Source of the DNA: Candidatus Epilinea brevis
Lineage (GTDB): Bacteria; Chloroflexota; Anaerolineae; Epilineales; Epilineaceae
Direction of reading: 5' to 3'
Assembly: GCA_016710785.1 (NCBI GenBank)
Contig: JADJUE010000006.1
Coordinates: forward strand, 62,001 to 126,000
Length of the DNA stretch: 64,000 nucleotides
The position numbers were made by a program, and so were the translations under genes. Of the stretch, positions 54,441-64,000 are shown piece by piece. The notes beneath the pieces are model-generated. The model saw only the letters and a list, made by a program, of their open reading frames with translations, made no database searches and was not told the DNA's origin. Every line of letters begins with the position of its first letter. The stretch's first letter is position 1.

Positions 54441-54469
54441 AGGATATGGTTATTATTTCCTTTCGTCAA
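54441..54469 (-). promoter_or_regulatory. Promoter of the HTH gene, leaderless
   Basis: Minus strand TTGACG (54469-54464), 17-base spacer, TATCCT (54446-54441), then eight bases to ATG 54432. Confidence 0.6.
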
Positions 54470-54566
54470 GCGTCGAACATCCAGTGGGTTGCAGAGCGCT
54501 GACACCACGACATGCGGTACCCCCTATCCGCGGTGGTGTTAACAGCGGTCAAGCCCCGGCCTGGGC

Positions 54567-54572
54567 TATCAT
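54567..54572 (+). promoter_or_regulatory. -10 box of mutS2, probably leaderless
   Basis: TATCAT ends six bases before ATG 54579; no SD and no good -35. Confidence 0.4.
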
Positions 54573-54578
54573 GTCCGC

Positions 54579-57013
54579 ATGGATCTGAAAGCGCTACGGC
54601 TCCTCGAATTCCACAAGGTATGCGAGCGCCTGGCGGCCTTTACCGGCTTCGCCCTGGGGCGCCGGCTGGCCCTGGCGCTGGAGCCTTCCACGGATGCGGC
54701 CGTGGTGCGGGAACGGCAGGCCCTCACGGCCGAAGCCCGCGACCTCGTCGCCCGCCGCGGAGGCCCGGACCTCTCCGGCGCTCATGACCTGCGCCCGCAG
54801 ATCGAAAGCGCCTGCCTGGGCCGCGTGCTCGTCCCCGCCGAGCTCCTGGAGCTGCGCGACACCGTGGCCGTGGCCCGCCGTCTGGAGCGGACCATCGGCC
54901 GCGACGACACGCGCTGGCCCCGTCTGGCCGCCATCGCCCGGCGCCTGGAGCCCTCGCCCGCCCTCCACGACGCCATCCAGGAGGCCTTGGACGACGACGG
55001 CAAGGTGCGCGACGAGGCCAGCCCGGCCCTCAGGCGCATCCGCAAGGAGCTGCGCGTGGCCGCCGAGCGGCTGCGGCGGCAGCTGGAGGGCATGCTGGGC
55101 TCCGAGGCCCTGCGCGGCGTGCTGCAGGATGGCCTGATCACCCAACGCAACGGCCGCTATGTCATCCCGGTGAAGGCCGACTTCCGCGGCCGGGTGCCGG
55201 GCGTCGTCCACGATACCTCCGACAGCGGGGCCACGCTCTTCGTCGAGCCCTTGGCCGCGGTTGAATCCGGCAACCGCCTGCGGGAGCTGCAGCTGGACGA
55301 AGAGAAGGAGATCGACCGCATCCTGCGCGAACTCAGCGGCCGGGTCGCCGCCGAAGCCCAGCCCTTGGGCGAGTCCATCGAAGCCTTGGGGGATCTGGAT
55401 CTGGTCTTTGCCGCCGCGCAGTATGCGTCGGTCCTGCGTGCGGTCGCGCCCCACATCCTTCCGGCGGGGAGCCGCAACTGGACTTTCCCTTGGCCCGCCA
55501 TCCGCTCCTCGACCCCGAGACGGTGGTGCCGGTTTCGGTGCGCGTGGGCCGGGACTTCAGCCAGATGGTGATCACCGGCCCCAACACCGGTGGCAAGACC
55601 GTGACGCTCAAGACCGCCGGCCTGCTGGTGCTGATGGCCCAGGCCGGCCTGCAGATTCCGGCCGATGAGGAGGCCTGCCTGACGGTCTTCGACGCCGTCT
55701 ACGCCGATATCGGCGACGAGCAGTCCATCGAGCAATCCCTGTCCACCTTCAGCGGCCACATGACCAACCTCGTCGGCATCCTGCAGCGGGCCGACGCGGG
55801 CAGCCTGCTGCTGCTGGACGAACTGGGCGCGGGCACCGACCCCACCGAGGGCGCGGCCCTGGCCGGGGCCATCCTCAGCCATCTGCTGCGCCGCGGCGTG
55901 CGGACCATCGCCTCCACCCATTATTCAGAGCTCAAGGCCTACGGGCATGGCACCCCCGGCGTGGCGAACGCCTCGGTGGAGTTCGACGCCGTCACCTTGC
56001 GCCCCACCTACCGCCTGACCATCGGCCTGCCGGGCCGCTCCAACGCCCTGGCCATCGCCGGCCGCCTGGGCCTGCCGGAGGCCATCCTCCAGGAGGCCCG
56101 CGCCGGCCTGCAGGTGTCCGACGTGGCGATGGAAGACCTGCTGGCCCAGATCCAGAGCACGCGGCGCGAGGTGGAGGCGGAGCGCCTGGCCGCCGCTCAG
56201 GCGCGGGAGCGGTCAGAGGCCTGGGCGGTCAAGCTGGAGCGTTCGCTGCACCATCTGGAGGCGGAGCGGACAGAGATCATCAACGGCGCACGCCAGGAGG
56301 CCCAGGCCGAGCTGGGCGCGGCCCGCGAGGCGGTCGCCACCCTGCTGCGCCGCGCCGAGAAGGCGCAGGAGGGTCTGCGGGGCCGGGGGACGCCCGCCCA
56401 GCCTGCCGCGCCGGCCGAACCCGCGCCGGCCGAACCCACGGCGGGGGACGCGGTGGCGGATCTCAAAGCGGCCATGGGCCAGCTGGACGCCTTGCGGGGC
56501 ATCGTCGAGCGGACCCTCCCCAAGCCCAAGCGCCAAGACCTGGGCGCCCGCCCCTTGGGGCCGGGCGACGTGGTGCGCGTGGTCAGCCTGGGCCAGACCG
56601 GCGAGGTCATCAAGGTGGCGGGATCGCAGGTGGAGCTGCAGCTGGGCCGCATGCGCATGACCGTGGACGCCGCAGACCTGGACCGCCTGCCGCAGGCCCA
56701 GCCGGCGCTGGAATCGGATGCCAGGCTGCTCCGCGCCACCGGCTCCCGGGCCACGGTGCCGTTGCAGTTGGACCTGCGCGGCATGCGCGTGGAGGAAGGG
56801 CTGGAAGCCGTGGACAGCTACCTGCACGAGGCCATGCTCTCGGGCATGCCCTTCGTGCGCATCATCCATGGTCATGGCACAGGGGCGATGAAGACCGCGG
56901 TTCGCGAGGCGCTCCGCCGCTCGAGCATCGTCCACCGCAGCCGCCCGGGCCAACAGAACGAGGGCGGCGACGGGGCGACGGTGGTGTACTTCGAGGCGGA
57001 GAGCGAGGGCTGA
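54579..57013 (+). pseudogene. mutS2: Endonuclease MutS2, one frameshift
   Basis: About 811 residues once corrected, near the family length. Core (MDLKALRLLEFHKVCERL; TQRNGRYVIPVKADFRGRVPG; GATLFVEPLAAVE), then after the break the ATPase domain (GPNTGGKTVTLKT, LLLLDELGAGTDPTEG, STHYSELKAYG) and a C-terminal Smr nuclease domain (LDLRGMRVEEGLEAVDSYL; HGHGTGAMKTAVREAL). The first frame is lost after PAGSRNW; adding one G to GGGG (55466-55469) gives PAGEPQLDFPLARHPLL. MutS2 acts on recombination intermediates and collided ribosomes. Probably intact in the organism. Confidence 0.9.
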
Positions 57014-57124
57014 TTCCAGCTGTGGCTCGGCCACGCGAGGGCCTGGGCCTCCAGCGGCAGCGGGAATCCGCCGCCGCGACGGCGCCGCTTGCCGCCGCCG
57101 CCGCCCCGATCCATCATCCGGCCC

Positions 57125-57918
57125 ATGCTCTACCTGGTCCTGGCCGCCAAGTCCTTCCGGCGGATGCTGGTCTACCGCGCCGCCACCTTCGCCGGCCTCT
57201 TGACCAACCTCTTCTTCGGCCTCCTGCGCGCCTATGTCTTCATCGCCCTCTTCGCGGCGGCGGGCCAGGAACGGGTGGCGGGCTTCAACCTGAAGGAGGC
57301 CATCACCTTCACCGCCCTGGGGCAGGCCCTGATCGGCCCCCTGAGGATCTGGGGCTCCACCGAGGTGCTGGACCGCATCAAGAGCGGCGACATCGCGGTG
57401 GATCTGGCGCGCCCGACGGGGCTCTTCGGCCTCTACCTGGCCCAGGACCTGGGCCGCGCGGCCTTCGAGGCCCTGGGCCGCGGCCTGCCGCTGCTGCTGG
57501 CCTACAGCCTGGTCTTCGACCTCAGCTGGCCGGCGGGCCCCTCACCTGGTTGGCCTTCCTCGCTGCGGCCGTCCTGGGCGTGACCATCAGCTTCGGCTGG
57601 CGCTTCCTGGTGAACCTGGGCGCCTTCTGGCTGGTGGACGCCCGGGGCCTCGCGCGGCTGGCCTCCTTGGGGGTGATCATCTTCAGCGGCCTCATCCTGC
57701 CCCTGGCGATGTTCCCGCCGGCTCTGGTGGGCCTGGCCCGCGCCCTGCCCTTCGCCGGCTTCATCGACGCGCCCGCCCGCGTGTGGCTGGGCCAGGTGCA
57801 GGGGGCTGAGCTGGCGGTCCTCCTGGCCCGGCAGCTGGCCTGGGCCCTGGGGCTGGCGGCGGCCGGGCAGCTGGTCTACCGCCGGGGCATCCGGCGCCTG
57901 GTCATCCAGGGCGGCTGA
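57125..57918 (+). pseudogene. ABC-2-type permease 1, one frameshift
   Basis: About 265 residues corrected, six membrane segments: MLVYRAATFAGLLTNLFFGLL, ITFTALGQALIGPLRIWGS, LDRIKSGDIAVDLARPTGLFGL. The frame breaks at GCGGGCCCC (about 57533-57540); one more G joins SWPAG to PLTWLAFLAAAV and onward to 57918. Matches the paired ABC-2 permeases whose genes follow one another and share an ATPase; the second permease follows nine bases later. Confidence 0.85.
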
Positions 57919-57927
57919 GGCAAGGCG

Positions 57928-58737
57928 ATGCGGTCGGCTGTCCGGGTCTACCTGGCGCTCATCGCCGCGCAGGCGCGCGCCCAGATGCAGTATCGCCTGG
58001 GCTTCCTGCTGAGCCTGACCACGGCCTTCGCGGCCACCATCGTGGACTTCATCGGCCTGAGCTTCTTCTTCATCCATTTCCCGGACATCGGCGGCTGGCG
58101 CCTGCCGGAGATTGCGCTGCTCTACGTGCTGGTCAACCTGCCCTTCTCGGTGGCCCATCTGCTGGGAGAGGGCTTCGAGGACTTCCGCCGCTACGTGCAG
58201 CTGGGCGAGCTGGACCGGCTGCTGCTGCGCCCGCGCCCTGTGGCCCTGCAGGTGGCGGGCGACGGCCTGGCCCTGCGGCAGTTCGGTCGGCTGGCCCAGG
58301 TGCTGGTGGTCGCCGCCCTGACGTGGCGCTGGCTGGACCTGGGCGCACGCTGGTCGGCCGCGGACTGGCTACTGGCCGGCTGGGCGATGCTGGGCGGCCT
58401 GGCCTTCTACCTGGGCGTCTTCCTGCTCTCGGCCACGCTCTGCTTCTGGACGGTGGAGTCCATCGAGCTGGCCAACATCGTCACCTACGGCAGCACGGAG
58501 ATGGCGATCTACCCCATGCCCATCTTCGGCCGCTGGCTGCGTCGCACCTTCACCTACCTGGTCCCGCTGGCCTTCGTCAACTACTACCCGGCGCTGATCC
58601 TGCTGGATCGCGCCGACCCCACGGGTTTGCCGCGGTGGACGGGCTGGGCGGCGCCGCTGGTCTGCCTGGCGGTGCTGGGCCTGGGGCGGGCGGCCTGGGG
58701 CGTTGGGCTGCGGCGGTATCAGAGCACGGGGAGCTGA
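57928..58737 (+). CDS. ABC-2-type permease 2
   Basis: 269 residues, six membrane segments: QMQYRLGFLLSLTTAFAATIVDFIGLSFFF, GFEDFRRYVQLGELDRLLLRPRPVALQV, MAIYPMPIFGRWLRR, YLVPLAFVNYYPALILL. Forms a heterodimeric exporter with the permease before it. The likely ATPase (62656) is separated by 3.9 kb. Confidence 0.87.
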   Translation: MRSAVRVYLALIAAQARAQMQYRLGFLLSLTTAFAATIVDFIGLSFFFIHFPDIGGWRLPEIALLYVLVNLPFSVAHLLGEGFEDFRRYVQLGELDRLLLRPRPVALQVAGDGLALRQFGRLAQVLVVAALTWRWLDLGARWSAADWLLAGWAMLGGLAFYLGVFLLSATLCFWTVESIELANIVTYGSTEMAIYPMPIFGRWLRRTFTYLVPLAFVNYYPALILLDRADPTGLPRWTGWAAPLVCLAVLGLGRAAWGVGLRRYQSTGS

Positions 58738-58766
58738 GCGAACCGGAGAGGATCGGACCCCAACCC

Positions 58767-60227
58767 TCACGAACACCCCGCCACCCGCAGCAGCTCCAGC
58801 CGCTTCGTGCCCCCGGGGCTCCAGGCCCAGCCGACGTCGCCGTTGGGGTAGCTCATGAACTCGGCCCAGTTGTCGATCTTGGCCCCGCCGGCCGCCGCCG
58901 GACCCTCCAGCAGCGCGCCGGTCTCGCCGTCCAGCACCGCCAGCTGCAGGGCGCCGGCCTTGTGCCAGCCGGCCAGCAGCCGGCCTTCGCCGTAGGCGGC
59001 CAGGTAGGGGCGGAAGGGGTAGGCGGTGGCCAGCCCGGTGGCGAAGGGCAGCTTGTCGTCGCGGGTCACCTTGCCGGCCATGTCGATGGCCGCCAGGTGC
59101 AGCTCCATGGCCGCGCCGGGCTGGGCCATGTACAAGAGCCAGAAGCCGCCTGGCCGCGGCACCAGGCCGCCCAGGGCGCGTTTGACGGGGTCCAGCCCGT
59201 TGAGCAGGTTGCTCTCGCCGCGCGGGCGGTCCAGCTCATGGGTGATCAGGTGGAAGGCGTTGGGGTAGGCGTCGCCGTGGCAGACGGAGGCGAAACGCTC
59301 GGAATAGGCCAGCCGCACCGCCCAGCTATGCGAGCAGGCCCGCACCCCGCCCTTGTCCACGGGCTTCCCATCGCTATCCAGCAGGCGCAGCAGGTCGGCG
59401 GCATGGATGTCGATCTCGCCCGGCACGCCCGGACGAGGGCTGGACTCGGCGGTGCGCCAGTACAGGCCGTAGTTCTGGCCGGACCAGACCAGTCGGGCGG
59501 TATGCTGGTACCACCAGATGAAGTGCGCGCCGTTGGCGTCCACGTTCACCTTCTTGGTCATCGTCCGCCGCCACTGCTCCCGGCCGCCGTCGTCGAAGCG
59601 CAGCAGGTCCAGCTTGCCGCAGAGGGCCTTGTCGGGCGTGGACGCGCCGCGGCAGTACTTGGGGCTGTAGATGTCGGGGTCGTTGGCCACGGTCACCAGA
59701 GCCCCGCCGTCCTCGTGGGCCACCAGGGCGTGGACCTCCTCGGCGGCGAAGCTGAGCGGCGTCCCCAGCAGGCGGTCGGTGTCATCGAAGCGGCCCACGC
59801 GCACAACAGGCCCCGCCTGCTCCCGCCAGGCCACCAGCGATCCGCCCTCCGGACGGGGCGCCAGGGGCAGGGGGAAGTACTCGTCGTTGGCCCGGAAGGC
59901 CGCCGGCAGGTCGCTGGCCGTGATCCGCAGCCGCTCCGCCAGGGCCGGGCAAGCCGCCGGCGAGGGCTTGGGCGAGGGCAGGGGCGTGGCCGAGGGGGCC
60001 TCCGTCGCGCTGGGCGCGGGGCTGGCGCTGGGGAGGGGTGTGGGGCGGGCGGTGGGCGGCGGCGGCAGGTCGTGCAGGTCTGCGGCGCGGCCGAGCAACG
60101 GCAGGAACAAGGCGCCCTCGGGAACGAAGGGCTCGCCGATGGACTGAGCGCGGATCGGCCATGGGGCCGCCGCGGCCAGACAGAGGGCCAGGAGGGTGAT
60201 GGGGGCGATGCTGCGGGAGGCTGTCAT
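58767..60227 (-). CDS. Secreted protein of unknown function
   Basis: 486 residues from ATG 60227 (GGAGGA eight bases upstream). Signal peptide (residues about 5-27, PIRAQS end), FVPEGALFLPLLGR, then a Pro/Thr/Ser linker with TPLP and SPKPSP repeats, and a C-terminal part that looks like a WD/PQQ-type propeller (VGRFDDTDRLLGTPLSF; LDLLRFDDGGREQWRR; LAAIDMAGKVTRDDKLPF; LAVLDGETGALLEGP). Not assigned to a family. Placed opposite to and between the two parts of the ABC exporter. Confidence 0.7.
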   Translation of the reverse strand: MTASRSIAPITLLALCLAAAAPWPIRAQSIGEPFVPEGALFLPLLGRAADLHDLPPPPTARPTPLPSASPAPSATEAPSATPLPSPKPSPAACPALAERLRITASDLPAAFRANDEYFPLPLAPRPEGGSLVAWREQAGPVVRVGRFDDTDRLLGTPLSFAAEEVHALVAHEDGGALVTVANDPDIYSPKYCRGASTPDKALCGKLDLLRFDDGGREQWRRTMTKKVNVDANGAHFIWWYQHTARLVWSGQNYGLYWRTAESSPRPGVPGEIDIHAADLLRLLDSDGKPVDKGGVRACSHSWAVRLAYSERFASVCHGDAYPNAFHLITHELDRPRGESNLLNGLDPVKRALGGLVPRPGGFWLLYMAQPGAAMELHLAAIDMAGKVTRDDKLPFATGLATAYPFRPYLAAYGEGRLLAGWHKAGALQLAVLDGETGALLEGPAAAGGAKIDNWAEFMSYPNGDVGWAWSPGGTKRLELLRVAGCS

Positions 60228-60296
60228 GCTGGGCGTCCTCCGAACGTATGAGACGGGCCTGCTAGCCGGAGGCGAGCGTAGCACGCATCAGGGTAC

Positions 60297-60325
60297 TTGT
60301 ACATGCATGCACATGCAGATAGTAT
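60297..60325 (+). promoter_or_regulatory. vapBC promoter with palindromic operator
   Basis: TTGTAC (60297-60302), 17-base spacer, TAGTAT (60320-60325). The spacer contains ATGCATGCACATGCA with the palindrome TGCATGCA (60304-60311), a plausible binding site for the ribbon-helix-helix antitoxin. Confidence 0.55.
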
Positions 60326-60346
60326 TGGTGACGAAGAGGCGACACA

Positions 60347-60586
60347 ATGCGAACCACGATAGAGATCAGCAACGAACATCGCGCTCAGTTGATGGAGTTG
60401 GCGGCCCGTCGCGGCGAGAAGGGATTCTCCAGCTTGGTGGCCGAGGCGCTGAGTCAGTACCTGATGGGGCTGAACGACCGTGTGCAGTTGCGTGAGAAGG
60501 CGCTGGCGACACGCGGCAGCCTCTCTGCAGACGATGCGGATGCCATCAGGGGGGTCGTGAAGAGCATCAGGGAGTCGTGGCGATGA
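60347..60586 (+). CDS. VapB-type ribbon-helix-helix antitoxin
   Basis: 79 residues: MRTTIEISNEHRAQLMELAARRGEKGFSSLVAEAL, an RHH domain, then a toxin-binding helix region ending VVKSIRESWR. GAGG eight bases before ATG 60347. Overlaps the PIN toxin by four bases. Confidence 0.85.
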   Translation: MRTTIEISNEHRAQLMELAARRGEKGFSSLVAEALSQYLMGLNDRVQLREKALATRGSLSADDADAIRGVVKSIRESWR

Positions 60587-60990
60587 TGGTGGCCGATACC
60601 GATGTGCTGATCGATTACCTGGCCGACAAAGGACCCATGGTGGCCAGAGTAGCGAGATTGATCGGGCTCGGTGCCCTGCACACGACCGCTGTCAACCGCT
60701 TCGAACTGCTTTCCGGGACTCGATCTGACCGTCAGCGCGGCCTGGCTGAAACGCTGCTGGCCAGCCTGCCGACCCTGTCGCTTGATGAGGTTGCGGCAGA
60801 CGAGGCGGCTGCGATCCGGCGAGATCTGGAGATGCGCGGCCAAACCATTGGTATGGGAGACAGCCTGATCGCCGGCATCGTCCGGGCACATGGCGGCTTG
60901 CTTCTGACCAGGAACCGGAGTCACTTCGAACGCGTCGAAGGGTTGTCCCTGGCATCTGCCTCGCCTGCATCGGAAGAGGATAGTGCCTGA
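60583..60990 (+). CDS. VapC-type PIN-domain toxin
   Basis: 135 residues. PIN acidic residues are present: MVADTDVLIDYL (first Asp), VNRFELLSG (Glu), GMGDSLIAGI (Asp) and LLLTRNRSHFERV (terminal Asn/Arg region). VapC toxins are magnesium-dependent RNases that usually cut tRNA or rRNA. All key residues are there, so the pair looks active. Confidence 0.9.
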   Translation: MMVADTDVLIDYLADKGPMVARVARLIGLGALHTTAVNRFELLSGTRSDRQRGLAETLLASLPTLSLDEVAADEAAAIRRDLEMRGQTIGMGDSLIAGIVRAHGGLLLTRNRSHFERVEGLSLASASPASEEDSA

Positions 60991-61118
60991 GTCATTGGTG
61001 GATTGACGTGGCCAGCCACCGGCTGCGGGTTGGTCCCACGACGAGCGCGTGCGAGATCCAGGAAAGACGTGATATCCTGACCTTCATCGAAGAGCCGATC
61101 GAATTCGCTGGCTGTCAT
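60921..61118 (-). pseudogene. Decayed BrnA/CopG-type antitoxin relic
   Basis: ATG 61118 opens MTASEFDRLFDEGQDITSFLDLARARR, the typical start of small antitoxins that continue with a VNVDFPxWM ribbon. Here it runs instead into GTNPQPVAGHVNPPMTQALSSS and random sequence that overlaps the end of vapC. No toxin gene accompanies it. Confidence 0.5.
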
Positions 61119-61181
61119 GACCCGATACCTCGTGGTGCGCAGTGGCACGGCTCTTGCAGTTGACACCTCAAAGAGGTGACG

Positions 61182-61856
61182 ATGATAGCGCGATACTCCG
61201 TCTGGGCCTTGGTCCCCGTCTTGTCCTGTTCGGCCTGTGCACTGCCTCCTCCAGTCTCCGTGACCATCCCTACGCCCATGGTGCTCGAGGCGATTCCACC
61301 CAGCCCCACGCCCACCCCCACCCTGACCCTGGCACCTACTCCGACGCAGACCGCCACGGTTACCCCCACGGCTATCCCGACCTGGGAGCCGAAGCTGGTC
61401 TGCGACGAGATCATCGGCCGGTTGGGTCAGCTACCGTTCCCGGAGGGTACGCAGGCGAGTGGCATGGGCGCTGATCCACAGGGCCAAGGCAATGAACTCT
61501 GCTGGTGGCGCGTCACATGGGGTGCGACGACAGCGGCCGATGGGAGCGAGCCTGAGATACCACTCTGGCCCGAAACCTGGCCGGTATTCGTACAGTCCCT
61601 CGGGCCGGGGGAACCGTTTCCTACGCCCATCTCTTGGAGGTCTTGTGGGTATGGCGCAAGCGTTTCGAGCCAGCAGATCAATCGTGGCGATATCATCTGT
61701 ATCCATGAGTCTGGTAGTGGTTACCCAGTGCCCCCGGACGATCTGATTAGCTATCGATCACGGCATGTCGCATGCCGCTACCCGTCGCCTACACCGACAC
61801 CAACGTCCATCTTGACAGCTAGCCCCACCCCGCCACCCACAGCCCCCGCCCGCTGA
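61182..61856 (+). CDS. Small Thr/Pro-rich lipoprotein
   Basis: 224 residues. Short signal with Cys16 or Cys19 as lipid site (VPVLSCSAC), a Pro/Thr linker (PSPTPTPTLTLAPTPTQ), then a compact domain with four Cys (LVCDEIIGRL, ELCWWRV, SCGYGASV, IICIHESG) and a second Pro/Thr tail. Unknown function. ATG 61182 follows GAGG that can pair into a hairpin (61164-61178). Its 3' end overlaps the convergent methyltransferase by 38 bases. Confidence 0.65.
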   Translation: MIARYSVWALVPVLSCSACALPPPVSVTIPTPMVLEAIPPSPTPTPTLTLAPTPTQTATVTPTAIPTWEPKLVCDEIIGRLGQLPFPEGTQASGMGADPQGQGNELCWWRVTWGATTAADGSEPEIPLWPETWPVFVQSLGPGEPFPTPISWRSCGYGASVSSQQINRGDIICIHESGSGYPVPPDDLISYRSRHVACRYPSPTPTPTSILTASPTPPPTAPAR

Positions 61857-62526
61857 GCCCCGGCTCCTCGAGGTCCGCCGCCAGCCCCGCGGCCCTGAAG
61901 CCGGCGCGCATCTCGTCCACAGTGAAGAGCCCTATGCTGTGACGTTCCTTGAAATGCCGGGTCCCCTCCGGGGTGCTGACCAGGTGGTGCATGTCCATGA
62001 CCGACAGGCGGCCGCGCGTCAGGCTGGTGCAGGCGCGGGCGATCTTCAGTTCGGGCAGGTCCACCGTTTTCAGGTGGACGGTGGACTTGCCTCCGCGCCA
62101 GGCCTCCGGCGTGAACCAGGGCTCCACCAGCAGCACACCGCCCGGCGCCAGGTGGCGGGCCATGGACCGCAGGGCCCGCGCCAGGCCGGCGCGCGTGCGC
62201 ACGTAGCCGATGGCGCTGAAGAGGCAGGTGACCACGTCGAAGCGCTCGCCCAGGTCGAAGGCCCGCATGTCGCCCTGGTGCAACGGCAGGCCCGGTAGGC
62301 GCCGGCGAGCCTCCGCCAGCAGCCCCGGCTCCAGGTCCAGCCCCGCCGCTTCGAAGTGCGCTCGCAGATGCTCCAGGTGCCGCCCCGTGCCGCAGGCCAC
62401 GTCCAGCAGCCGCCCGCCATGGCGGCCGCGCCGCGCGGCGACGAGGTCGCGGATCTGCGCCGCCTCCCCGGCATAGTCCTTCGCGGCGTAGATGGCGTCG
62501 TAATGGGCGGCGCTCAGGCGGTACAT
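61819..62526 (-). CDS. Class I SAM-dependent methyltransferase
   Basis: 235 residues: YDAIYAAKDYAGEAAQI, LLDVACGTGRHLEHL (SAM motif I), GLDLEPGLLAEA, GDMRAFDLGERFDVVTCLFSAIGY, HLAPGGVLLVEPW. Small-molecule methyltransferase of the kind near DesVI/TylM1-type sugar N-methyltransferases, but no sugar genes are present, so the substrate is open. GGGAG about seven bases before ATG 62526; an upstream start is possible. Confidence 0.85.
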   Translation of the reverse strand: MYRLSAAHYDAIYAAKDYAGEAAQIRDLVAARRGRHGGRLLDVACGTGRHLEHLRAHFEAAGLDLEPGLLAEARRRLPGLPLHQGDMRAFDLGERFDVVTCLFSAIGYVRTRAGLARALRSMARHLAPGGVLLVEPWFTPEAWRGGKSTVHLKTVDLPELKIARACTSLTRGRLSVMDMHHLVSTPEGTRHFKERHSIGLFTVDEMRAGFRAAGLAADLEEPGLSGRGLWVAGWG

Positions 62527-62655
62527 GGGCGGTCTCCCAGGCTCGCGAGCAGATTCGGGTAGACTGATGATCGCGACCCACCGGCGTTCCCCGTCGGATC
62601 CCGCGGTGGACCGCATTCACCCTATCGCCGTGGCGCGGATCTGTCAACCCCCCCC

Positions 62656-63747
<1,092 letters not shown>

Positions 63748-63990
63748 CGACAAGACCGGCCGCACCGCGACGCCATCGCGAGCCGGTTACCAGGTTACCG
63801 CGGGCCGACGCAACTCGGACCCACGCTAGGCCTTTGGGCGGATGCCGCCATCCCGCCCCCTGCCTAGACTGGTCGCTGTCCTAGGCCGCAGTTGCTTGTG
63901 GTCTCACGATTGTCCATCGGCGCTCCGGGGGGAAGCGGGCCGTTCGGCCCTTCGCGCCCGGCGCCGGCCCCGCGAAGGAGAGAGATTGCC
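63748..63990. other. Intergenic region before the right-edge gene
   Basis: 243 bases, no gene. Contains CTAGGC/GCCTAG motifs at 63826, 63862 and 63881, and a doubled GGTTACC (63785-63799). Probable regulatory region for the gene at 63991. Confidence 0.4.
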
Positions 63991-64000
63991 ATGCGACATC
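63991..64000 (+). CDS. Start of a gene cut by the window edge
   Basis: ATG 63991 follows AAGGAGAGAG with suitable spacing. Only three codons (MRH) are visible, so nothing can be said about the product. Confidence 0.45.

Noticed and set aside
61160..61188. TTGACA at 61160 as a promoter -35
   Set aside because: The matching -10 would fall inside the lipoprotein start codon region; the hairpin explanation fits better.

Overview
The window is 64 kb of very GC-rich bacterial DNA, densely coded on both strands, with many ATGA-type gene overlaps. It suggests a member of the Chloroflexota (Anaerolineae/Caldilineae-like). This is inference, from the PP2C-PASTA-CAP fusion, LVIVD and FG-GAP propeller proteins, Uma2 proteins, CcmA-CcmB fusion and many secreted proteins with Pro/Thr linkers. 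There is no rRNA, tRNA, CRISPR array or intact transposase.

Layout. 1-1901: left-edge-truncated phosphatase/PASTA/CAP fusion, divergent from 2.2-6.9 kb, a tight run of infA, a lipoprotein, a CcmA-CcmB fusion, CcmC and a NarX/NarL-type two-component pair. 7.0-13.4 kb: TPR/FG-GAP lipoprotein, CRTAC1/UnbV protein and RnfD-like membrane protein, a possible undescribed envelope module. 13.5-17.5 kb: HAD phosphatase, cysS, Uma2 protein and rlmB, ending in a 35-base G run. 17.5-27.3 kb: accessory, visibly decaying region with an LVIVD propeller and its degraded paralogue, an unknown secreted protein, a broken nucleotidyltransferase locus, exchanged repeats, a serpin and a DHFR-like protein. 27.3-36.1 kb: HtrA protease, a 2069-residue alpha-2-macroglobulin with thioester, and an MBL hydrolase. 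36.2-44.5 kb: RluB-type enzyme with a repeat tail, acetyltransferase, two propeller proteins, a broken MazF-type locus and intact BrnTA. 44.7-51.7 kb: Fe(III) ABC importer, then a KimA-like potassium transporter with two RCK proteins. 51.8-54.4 kb: LysM/YkuD and LysM proteins and an HTH protein. 54.6-63.7 kb: mutS2, two ABC-2 permeases and, 3.9 kb further on, a matching ATPase; secreted proteins, VapBC and a methyltransferase lie between.

Two cross-cutting points matter. First, at least five conserved genes (rnfD-like, serpin, kimA-like, mutS2, ABC-2 permease) carry single-base frameshifts, mostly in short G or C runs; sequencing error is at least as likely as gene death. Second, several promoters place the -10 hexamer 6-10 bases before the start codon with no Shine-Dalgarno (SD) site, indicating leaderless mRNAs.
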